NCBI GenBank assembly: GCA_900708905.1
Contig: CAADRB010000057.1
Coordinates: forward strand, 538,363 to 602,362
DNA from: Hymenolepis diminuta
Lineage: Eukaryota; Platyhelminthes; Cestoda; Cyclophyllidea; Hymenolepididae
Reading direction: 5' to 3'
DNA: 64,000 bases
In this document: positions 1 to 7,878 of the stretch, piece after piece
Layout of the letters: every line of letters starts with the position of its first letter
Position numbering within the stretch: position 1 is the stretch's first letter
Translations under genes and position numbers: made by a program
The notes under the pieces: model-generated
What the model was told of the DNA's origin: nothing
Seen by the model: the letters and a program-made list of their open reading frames with translations, nothing else
Databases searched by the model: none

Positions 1-246
1 AAATAATTACTGCATTTCAAAGCGAATGACGTCACCTGACTTGTGAACGTCATCAAACGCGTTGGCACGTCCCATAATCTCAAAGCCCGTAAGATTTGTA
101 CATATATTAACTTGATCACTTAGCATTTAAATTTAGCTACCCCCATCCCAAAGACAGTTCTTCAGGTGGCTGGTGTGCAAAGATGTGGCTATGTAGCAAA
201 TTATTTACCTACCGGATATGTGAGTTAAAATTTCATTCTCCACCAG

Positions 247-424
247 GGCCGATCAATTGGAGGAACAGATGAAAGAAAAAGAACTTGAGATGTCCAAGAA
301 GGAGGAAGAAATGGCCGATGTTGTCAAACGTTACCAAGGTCTCGAGGCCGAGAAAGAAGCCGCCGAATCACAACTGGCTGAAACCAATCAAAAACTTGAA
401 GACACCGAAAAGCGAGCGCAAGTG
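247..424 (+). CDS. TPM: Tropomyosin exon 2 (long-isoform specific)
   Basis: Acceptor CAG ends at 246 and the donor gtgagt begins at 425. The exon encodes 59 residues of pure coiled coil beginning [12 protein letters not shown] and ending [11 protein letters not shown], matching the second exon of high-molecular-weight tropomyosins. It ends in phase 0, so it can join the constitutive exon at 1894 ([11 protein letters not shown]). Bases 1-246 show no coding signal and are read as the 3' end of intron 1. Confidence 0.9.
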
Positions 425-3400
425 GTGAGTTAATTAACTGATTTAAAGTAGTAAGTGGATGGGATTTAGTTTAAATAAAATTAATAGGAGGGATGGGGGT
501 GGGGGGGCCAGAAAACAAGACGACAAAATTGATTGTCAACTGACATTCTGTTCCCATCCCTCCTTTCTATCATGCGGTGCAGCACAGAAGGTACTCATCC
601 AGTTCAGCATCAAGTCGTCCAAGACGCGGTGTTCACAGAAATAATCATCTACCACGACAACCGCAAGTGTCCCTACCACCAGTAATATATCCGCAATACC
701 AGTATTGCCAACAATATCATCGACAGCCACGAAATTCCCGTAGATGGCATAACAACCAACAATTCAACGATTCCCTTCCTTCCAGAATGACATCTTCTTA
801 TATTGACTTTCCTTCTAGCTCGTCTTCATCAACATTCCACTCTTCTACCCCTCAACAACCTAGAACGCAGAGAAAGAATAGAAATAGACGTGATTCAAAA
901 AATAAACAGCGATCATTTAATTATGGTTGTGAATGTACATGTCAGCAGTGTGGCCAGCATATGACTCCTACTGACGCGATGTTCGTTAGCATGTACGATT
1001 TCAGTACTCTTGGCATTCGTCCGGAACCTGAAGGATGTGCAGCCAATCTCATACACCGAGAGGAAATTGTCAGGCCAACAAAGAAAAGTTACATTCCCTA
1101 CTTCACAGATGAGCCACTTTTCTCTGATTACGGTGATAAAAGTGACAGTGATGACGATTATGTCATAGCTCGAAAGAAACAGTCTATCAAAGACCAGAAA
1201 ACCGCATTTGCCGAGGCCTATTCCGCTTCCAAATTAAATTCAGGGACACTTATTCAGCTAGCAATGGTCGAAGCGGAATTAAAGAATCTCGTCCATTCCT
1301 CCTTGGATAAGGTAAAATAGCTCTGGAATTTAAGCGACACCGCAACTTAAAAATTCATCCATGAAAATAATCATAGAAAACCTTTATTACACATATTTAA
1401 ATCATCTTAAATTAAACTAGCTAAATATTGGCATGATTAAGATATGTGTTGTAAATGCTTTTTGGGATTATGTTCATTTTAAAAAAAAGATTCAGAATAC
1501 AAACAATTAACAGTTTACAACGCTATATGTAAATAAATATTTTCTATTTATCTACAATGGAATAAATTCCCTTTCAGTTTCTTAATTCGTTTACTCCTAA
1601 AATAAATTACAAATTGTTTATAATCGTGGCGGACGTATTGGATCGCTTGTTTATCAATAATTTGCTAAAGTTCGAAGATGTCCTCAGGCTCTGCTGATTT
1701 ACTTTTGGAAACCCTTAAGAAGAAGCTTTTGCAATTTAAAACGAATGTTAATGCTCTTAACTTGGAATATGAACGTAAACAAGAGCTCTTGAAGGAAGAG
1801 AAGGATAAACGTGATAAGGTGTTTTTTATTTAATGTGATATTTCAAGCATGTAAAACGCAGTTGGTTGGTACTTTATTTATTTTCATTTTTAGGCTGAAG
1901 CCGAAGTGGCTGCTCTCCAGAGACGTATTCGTCTTCTTGAGGATGATCTCGAGAGCACTGATACTCGTCTTACTGACGCCACTGCTAAGTTAGAGGAAGC
2001 AAGTAAAGCCGCCGATGAAAGCGAACGGTGGGTTATCATCCCTTTTTGCATTTAATTCCTATTTATTTTGCATGTTTTCCTCTGCATGTTCTTGCATTTT
2101 GCCATCTTTGCAGTTTTCGACGTGCATTGCAATCACGTCAGGTCACTGACGATAGTCGCATAGAGCAGTTGCAGCAACGCATCCAAAAAACCGCCAAAGA
2201 GGCGGCTGAAGCTGAACGCAAATATCAAGAGGTACATTATACCCCCTTATTAACTCTTTCTCTTTTTCATTCTTAATTCGTGTGCAGTGGCTGTAAAGTG
2301 CTCGAGAACCGAACTGTCGCTGATGAGGAGCGTATCTCATCTTTGGAGGAACAGCTTAAAGAATTCACTTTCATGGCTGAGGATGCTGATAGAAAATACG
2401 ATGAGGTAGATAGGACGTTATTTTCCTGCATGCGTATTCACACACGTTCAAGACGTGTTAATAATGTTTAACTAATCTTGGGCGTTGCGTTTAGTCCTCC
2501 CGTAAACTCGCCATGTCAGAAGTCGATTTGGAACGCGCAGAATCAAGACTTGAGGCTGCAGAAAGGTTACTCATGATATGCAAATTGCACAGCCACTTGC
2601 TTGACTTGCCATCGTTACGCCTCTTTACTATACAAATGCGCATGTGCATGTGTCGTTATTTATTTCTCTTTTCCATTGAATCATGTCCAGGCAACTCAAA
2701 AATTGGCTACAGCTGAAGACGCTCTTTCAGCAGCTGAAAAACGTGTCGAAGACGCTGAAGAGTAAGTAGATTGCTTTTCCGCTGCTTATTTCCTCTATTT
2801 CAATATTTGTAGTGATCGTTTTTTTTTCTTAGCCGAATCCGCTCTATGGAACATGAATTGCGAGCAATTACAACTAACTTGAAGACCATGGAGCTTAGTG
2901 AATCTACGGTTAGTTGTCTTGGGTAACCTTGTTTCGCTTTAAAATTCACGAATTTAACGATTACAAGTGTCATTTCATTTCAGCTACTGGGATCCCTTTT
3001 GTGTCATGGCATGAGAAAATGTAGCTTGCAAGCATGTTAGAATGATAGCATCTAATATTAATGATTATTAGTTAATGAGTGGTCTAATTGGCAACGCAGG
3101 AAAATTTTGGACCTTGAGGACGAACTCCGCATTGTTGGCAACAACATGAAGTCCCTAGAAATCTCCGAGCAGGAGGTACATTGTAGTAATTTAATTTGGG
3201 GATGAGCTTGGGCGCATTTAACGGGTCTTCTAATCAATATTATGTATGAAATGCAGGCCGCCCAAAGGGAAGAGGCCTATGAGGAGAATATTCGTGATCT
3301 TACTGAGCGACTCAAGGCTGTAAGAAATATTGTATCTCCCACTAACGCATGTTTTTTTTTTTCTACTTTTATCATTTCCCCCTTCTGCTGCATGTTGCCC

Positions 3401-5145
3401 GCGATTTGCATGACTCGATCTCAATCAGGCCTCAAAACAGAAACAAACCTATCAAGCTACTCTTGAGAAGTTGACAAAACAACTGGCAGAGGTATGTTGA
3501 TATCTATTAATGCTCTAAAGGCCTGGTTGGTTTGAAAGATTGGTTAGGGATATTTTGAGTATCTAGATATTTATGTTATTGACACGTAAATCGTGAAACA
3601 ACTTAATTCTGAATTCTTTCGTCATGGGTCCAATCGACTTACAGGTGCTAAAGAAGTATTCTCAATTTAACGTCCATTAATCTGCGTACTGTTAAATGTC
3701 ATTTATATTGTCGGCGGTTTTTATATCAAGCGATAAATGGATCATTTAGGAATAGTTTTGGGCTAACTACAAAGCGTTGTTCTGTAAATGATGTTTAGTG
3801 GGAATTTTGAGTTTTGTACGAATATGCTGTTCATATTCCCTTAATTAATTTCAAGGTTGAAGGGAAGAGAGTAACCTAACTGTAGACGTTCTTACATTAA
3901 ATTGTTATTACACTAAATTATTAGTGCAGCTAATGTGTTGGATATGGTCAAATCATAGAGTACTCTTTGTTATGTATTCACTATTTCGGATAATTGCAGG
4001 ATGGTCAATACTAAAGCAAATATTGGTGACAATGTGATAGGTAGTGCTGTTTGTGTATTGATTATTCTTCTAAGCTACGGTAGTCAGGTAACAATAGTAT
4101 AGAGTTTGAGCATGCGTTGATTTGCAGGAAGTCCACTATGCATGAAAGTGCTTCTCTTGCTGCACGTTCTAGTATCATGCGTCTGGATGCAACAAGTTTC
4201 TAGGACGCTTTTCTAAGCTCAATTATATGTATAGGCTGAGGACCGTGCGCAAGATGCCGAACGCCTTGTCCACACTCTTCAAAGCGACGCAGACCGTTTA
4301 GAGGGTAAGAACAGTGTGTGGAATAGGGCATGGGTTCGCTCACGATAACTCCTTTAATCCTAAATTAGTTGACTGATGGTAGTTGCAAGTTTGCTTGCAT
4401 GTATCCAATATATTGCATGTTTCTTTTCTACCAACCACAACTAAATACAAGGCTGAGAAGCGTACCGAACGAGCCGAAGAGGAGATGACCAGAAGACAAG
4501 AAGAACTGACGCGTCTGGAAGGTAAGAGTCATTCAAAAATGTCTTTTTCCATGTTTTTCTTTCCTTCTTAGTAATGCTTTTCCTAGTTCTTGATAAACTT
4601 AAAGTTCAGGTTTAGATATTATATAAGCAAAAATCTCGCAAATATTGTGGATTAACAATACTTTTTTCTCTTTGATAGCTGAACTGGACATGGAGAAGAC
4701 ACTAAATGCAAGCCTTCGGGAGGATATGGAAAGCATTGTGGCGGAACTGCAGAATCTCTAAAGCGGTCCTCACCACCTCCTTTAATTTCCGTTTTTCGTC
4801 TATCTAGCGCGCTTCCTAAATCTTTCGTTTGCTTGAAGAGTCTACAATTGCATGTTTTCTCACTTATTTGCCTCCTCGTTATCCTCGAAATTCATTCTCC
4901 CCCATCTCCACACAATGTCTCTTGTGTTTTGATAAATAGTACCAATAATAAAGAGATTTGCATATGGCATGAGCATGGCCTTATTTAAAATAGGTGGTAG
5001 GGAATGGCTTTTGCATGAACCTTTAATTAGTAGGTCTAATTGGATTTTCCTTTAACAAACAGACGAGTTGGTTGCCGAGAAGGAGAAGTACAAGGCTCTT
5101 GCAGAGGAATTGGAGCAAACATTTGCAGAACTTACTGGAAATTAG
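247..5145 (+). CDS. TPM: Tropomyosin gene, alternatively spliced (first full-length exon lies upstream of window)
   Basis: Tropomyosin is a dimeric alpha-helical coiled coil that lies along actin filaments and gates myosin and other actin-binding proteins. The exons read as uninterrupted heptad repeats with family hallmarks such as [37 protein letters not shown] and, at the end, [16 protein letters not shown]. Exons read: 247-424; alternative first exons (583-1311 and 1678-1818); constitutive 1894-2027; then pairs 2114-2231/2288-2405, 2495-2565/2691-2761, 2833-2908/3100-3175, 3257-3319/3429-3491, 4235-4304/4452-4521, and terminal 4679-4761/5063-5145. Phases join correctly throughout. The exon at 247 starts with one leftover base of a codon, so the long isoform begins before base 1. 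Family assignment is very secure; which exon combinations are used is inference. Confidence 0.95.
583..1311 (+). CDS. TPM: Long alternative tropomyosin exon encoding a disordered N-terminal (or inserted) domain
   Basis: A 246-codon open frame runs through what would otherwise be tropomyosin intron 2. It is preceded by a pyrimidine tract and a CAG acceptor ending at 582. The frame continues to a TAG at 1318, but just before it (1312) there is a donor-like gtaaaa after codons for HSSLDK, in phase 0. The normal short-isoform first exon also ends DK in phase 0 before AEAEVAAL. The product is low complexity: Ser/Arg/Gln/Asn rich, a Cys cluster CECTCQQC near residue 115 of the frame, an acidic patch DSDDD, and a last stretch that turns helical ([14 protein letters not shown]). 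The first in-frame ATG is at 787. It could be an alternative first exon, a cassette after exon 2 (phase also fits), or a nested single-exon gene ending at 1320. Function unknown. Confidence 0.6.
1312..1677 (+). promoter_or_regulatory. TPM: Non-coding stretch before the short-isoform first exon; probable internal promoter/5'UTR
   Basis: About 365 bases of AT-rich sequence with no open frame lie between the long alternative exon and the ATG at 1678. Low-molecular-weight tropomyosins in other animals start from an internal promoter at this position. I see no clear TATA box, so the promoter assignment rests on gene layout. An aataaa-like run near 1530-1565 could instead serve as a poly(A) signal if the 583-1320 frame is a separate terminal exon. 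Confidence 0.35.
1678..1818 (+). CDS. TPM: Tropomyosin short-isoform first coding exon (exon 1b)
   Basis: The ATG at 1678 opens a 47-codon exon ([18 protein letters not shown], then KEEKDKRDK) ending at donor gtgttt in phase 0. It has the usual look of low-molecular-weight tropomyosin starts: a short non-helical lead followed by Lys/Glu heptads. It joins the constitutive exon at 1894 after a 75-nt intron. Use of this start would remove the first ~80 residues of the long isoform. Confidence 0.85.
1894..2027 (+). CDS. TPM: Tropomyosin constitutive exon 3
   Basis: It follows a TAG acceptor and starts [20 protein letters not shown], ending in phase 2 with SER at donor gtgggt. It is the only exon in the gene that shows no partner, so every isoform start converges here. 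The sequence matches the canonical AEAEVA(S/A)LQ(K/R)RI segment of invertebrate tropomyosins. Confidence 0.93.
2114..2405 (+). CDS. TPM: Tropomyosin exon pair 4a/4b (mutually exclusive)
   Basis: Two exons, 2114-2231 and 2288-2405, are both exactly 118 nt with the same entry and exit phase (2 in, 0 out). They are separated by a 56-nt intron. 4b (CKVLENRT then [17 protein letters not shown]) is the canonical muscle-like version. 4a ([19 protein letters not shown]) is diverged at most positions. Including both would still keep frame but would disturb heptad length, so mutual exclusion is the likely use. The intron between them, at 56 nt, may be too short to splice efficiently in some settings, a known way of enforcing exclusion. 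Confidence 0.9.
2495..2761 (+). CDS. TPM: Tropomyosin exon pair 5a/5b (mutually exclusive)
   Basis: Exons 2495-2565 and 2691-2761 are each 71 nt (0 in, 2 out). 5a ([18 protein letters not shown]) is the canonical sequence; 5b ([19 protein letters not shown]) is the alternative. Both have clean AG acceptors (ttag, ccag) and GT donors (gttac, gtaag). Confidence 0.9.
2833..3175 (+). CDS. TPM: Tropomyosin exon pair 6a/6b (mutually exclusive)
   Basis: Exons 2833-2908 and 3100-3175 are each 76 nt (2 in, 0 out). 6a reads [20 protein letters not shown]. 6b reads [20 protein letters not shown], the highly conserved tropomyosin exon 6 sequence. Here the alternative version comes first, as in pair 4. 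Confidence 0.9.
3257..3491 (+). CDS. TPM: Tropomyosin exon pair 7a/7b (mutually exclusive)
   Basis: Exons 3257-3319 and 3429-3491 are each 63 nt in phase 0. 7a ([19 protein letters not shown]) is canonical. 7b ([19 protein letters not shown]) is the alternative, richer in Lys/Gln and so different in surface charge. Donors are gtaaga and gtatgt. Confidence 0.9.
3492..4234 (+). other. Longest tropomyosin intron in view (743 nt), no exon recognised
   Basis: AT-rich sequence with no coiled-coil open frame and no acceptor/donor pair flanking a phase-compatible exon. I read it as intron only. Confidence 0.6.
4235..4521 (+). CDS. TPM: Tropomyosin exon pair 8a/8b (mutually exclusive)
   Basis: Exons 4235-4304 and 4452-4521 are each 70 nt (0 in, 1 out). 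8a ([20 protein letters not shown]) resembles the canonical AENRAE-type exon. 8b ([20 protein letters not shown]) is more charged. Both end in LE and use gtaaga donors. Confidence 0.9.
4679..4761 (+). CDS. TPM: Tropomyosin alternative terminal exon 9a
   Basis: Follows acceptor gatag. Completes the codon left by exon 8 and reads [20 protein letters not shown] to a TAA at 4759-4761. The C-terminus AELQNL differs from the canonical end in 9b. C-terminal residues control head-to-tail polymerisation and troponin contact, so this end would be expected to alter both. A poly(A) signal follows at 4947. Confidence 0.85.
4947..4952 (+). terminator. Poly(A) signal for terminal exon 9a
   Basis: AATAAA lies 186 bases after the 9a stop codon and before exon 9b, so transcripts ending here cannot include 9b. 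Confidence 0.6.
5063..5145 (+). CDS. TPM: Tropomyosin canonical terminal exon 9b
   Basis: Acceptor CAG ends at 5062. The exon reads [20 protein letters not shown] and ends FAELTGN, stop TAG at 5143-5145. This is the standard invertebrate tropomyosin C-terminus. It is the same length (83 nt) as 9a. Confidence 0.93.
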
Positions 5146-5362
5146 ATTGTGGTGTCATTTCAGTTCTCATCCACTCGCCCCAGTCAATTCCCATCCTCTC
5201 TCCTTTGGTTCATTTAGCAGATTTGACTTCTTTCGATTACCTATCTACTATGAGTATCCTCTCAATTCAAATTTATCTATCCTTCTCTCTGTCTTGTTCA
5301 TCTTTTCTGCCTTCTTTTTCGACGAGTCATATTTCGTCACTGTGAACCTATGAATTGCTAAA

Positions 5363-5368
5363 AATAAA
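5363..5368 (+). terminator. Poly(A) signal for terminal exon 9b
   Basis: AATAAA 218 bases beyond the 9b stop codon. The bases between 5146 and here are a CT-rich 3'UTR. Confidence 0.6.
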
Positions 5369-5369
5369 T

Positions 5370-6142
5370 TATTCCGTAGTATTATGTGTCTTTGCTTATT
5401 GTAGATTAAATCCTTATTGATAATGGCAAAACGCGTGACTAGTAGAGCGAGGATGTTGGTGGATTAGTACTACAAATTGAGTTAAATCACATTGGACCTG
5501 CAAAGTAATTAAAGCTTGGAAAGGCCACTGGCTCAAGTAAAATTAGTTTACCTAATTTTATTGCTTAACTAAGTAGTTAACCTATGCGATCCAAAATGCA
5601 GACTGAAATTTACATGAACAAAATACTCCTAATTTTGTTAACAAACGTGTCGACAAAACAGGCAAGTATTATTCAGGCCACTTTAGGGTGACTAAGAAAA
5701 AACTAGATTATTCCATATTTGTACTTTGTACCCACACAACTAAGACCATACAGTTAGTGAGCGTCGGTGCGACACTAAACTTGGCACAGTCAATTGAGCA
5801 GCTCCCATATTTCAACCGACTAATGAAATCAGAATAACCATAGGATTTCATTAAAGCTTTGTTACTTTCTCATTAATTAGTACTCACAAACACCACAGAG
5901 GAATGTTTCAGTAAGTAGGAAGGAAAAAACACGAAAAGAAAATTGATAAATAAACTCATCAAAGAAACTGGGTAACAATTTTTCGGACGTTAGGGCGTGA
6001 TTACACATGTTTAAGTTTCAGATTAAACAGTCTACTGAAAAGATCGTAAGTAGTAGGTTTGCGTGAAAGACAAATAAATAGAGACAGAAAAAGTGGGAAA
6101 GATGAAGGGGGAGAGTTGAAAAGAGGGCGAAGAAAGCTGTAA
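5370..6142. other. Convergent intergenic region between tropomyosin (+) and NSF (-)
   Basis: No coding frame stands out. The right part should hold the NSF 3'UTR on the minus strand. TTTATT on the plus strand at about 5557 gives a minus-strand AATAAA that could end it. Confidence 0.5.
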
Positions 6143-7878
6143 CTAAACGAGGTTGTCATCCTCCAATTTGGATAGGAATGCTGCAACGCGATGGTCTGGT
6201 TCCATCTAAAAGAAACAAAGTGAAATATTTAAAGTACAAAGATAACATTCTAGGGCTTGATGACACTTATGAATAACTAACCTGGGTAATAAGATCCAGT
6301 AGATCAATAAGATGCTTGATTCCGACGCACAGATTGAAAGTTGGATCATTTTGTCTGCAAAATAGAAATAAATGATAATCAAGTTTTTGAAAAGTCAAAC
6401 AAACGTTAGCTCAGAGAAACTTGTTTAAAAAATTAATATCGAGTCTCATTATAATACTTGAGGGCAAAGTTAGCCAAGTGCACAATTTTAAATCAAATAG
6501 ACCTGCTGAGAACTGAGGATCAATCAGCTTGGAATCTTCAACCTGATATGTTAACTGGACTAATTAGTCGGTCTTTGGAAGGGAAGTCGAAATTCAAACA
6601 CTGATGGAGAAAAAATGGATTTATGAACTAAGAACGATCAGTTAGAAATGGTTCTCAAGAGACAAACTCAAGTCAAGCTGGAGGTCACAACGCAATTATT
6701 GATCAATATTATCAACTGTACACACCAGTTTAGGGAATACTCACACGGTAGTTTCCAATCACAGATTGTAGAATTTCATTGCTCTACTTTAAAGGAGTGA
6801 CAGAAAACAACCTCTAGGTTTCAATCAAAAGCATGCTAGCTTTAATCCAAAAGGATGAAAATATCGGTAAATCATCATTCTGATATTTTAGTAGCCTTCT
6901 AACAAACTATTATTGGTAGCAATTTAAAGACTCAAAGTAATTGGTATTTACTTTCGATGGGTGAGATTCTGTTCAATGGCGTACATCTCCTGAGGTGTCA
7001 AGCGTTGATCCATTTCCAGAGCAGCCGCGATATGTGCAGGTGTTGACATCATTGCTACGTGGAGATGCCAGGAGAATGATCGGGTCAATTGTTGATCTTN
7101 NNNNNNNNNNNNNNNNNNNNNNNNNNNNNNNNNNNNNNNNNNNNNNNNNNNNNNNNNNNNNNNNNNNNNNNNNNNNNNNNNNNNNNNNNNNNNNNNNNNN
7201 NNNNNNNNNNNNNNNNNNNNNNNNNNNNNNNNNNNNNNNNNNNNNNNNNNNNNNNNNNNNNNNNNNNNNNNNNNNNNNNNNNNNNNNNNNNNNNNNNNNN
7301 NNNNNNNNNNNNNNNNNNNNNNNNNNNNNNNNNNNNNNNNNNNNNNNNNNNNNNNNNNNNNNNNNNNNNNNNNNNNNNNNNNNNNNNNNNNNNNNNNNNN
7401 NNNNNNNNNNNNNNNNNNNNNNNNNNNNNNNNNNNNNNNNNNNNNNNNNNNNNNNNNNNNNNNNNNNNNNNNNNNNNNNNNNNNNNNNNNNNNNNNNNNN
7501 NNNNNNNNNNNNNNNNNNNNNNNNNNNNNNNNNNNNNNNNNNNNNNNNNNNNNNNNNNNNNNNNNNNNNNNNNNNNNNNNNNNNNNNNNNNNNNNNNNNN
7601 NNNNNNNNNNNNNNNNNNNNNNNNNNNNNNNNNNNNNNNNNNNNNNNNNNNNNNNNNNNNNNNNNNNNNNNNNNNNNNNNNNNNNNNNNNNNNNNNNNNA
7701 ATTAATATATGGCAGATGAGCAAGGACTTACAGCAGGCAGAGGTTTAGAGAGGAGATCTTTGATGGCCTGTACCATATAATTGGAGTAGCGCGGACCTAC
7801 AGGATTGTACTCAATCAGACCCTCCAGATTGTCCACAATCACAACACTCATCGGCGATTTGGCCGCATCATCAAAGAT
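6143..7878 (-). CDS. NSF: NSF exons 11-14: C-terminal part of D2, interrupted by assembly gap
   Basis: Exon 11 (7878-7732) reads [20 protein letters not shown]. The next exon begins inside the gap and is visible from 7099 to 6952 ([20 protein letters not shown], equivalent to the FSTTIHV segment of vertebrate NSF). Exons 13 (6354-6282, [16 protein letters not shown]) and 14 (6205-6143, [20 protein letters not shown] then stop) finish the protein. In the D2 Walker B the usual VVDDIE is VDNLE, with Asn for the second Asp. About 20 residues are hidden by the gap. Confidence 0.88.

Noticed and set aside
2980..3050. A possible extra tropomyosin exon after the cag near 2983
   Set aside because: No coiled-coil frame and wrong phase for the neighbouring exons.
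6995..7748. Open frames of over 200 codons on both strands across 7085-7748
   Set aside because: They consist almost entirely of unknown residues translated from the N run and are artefacts of the gap.
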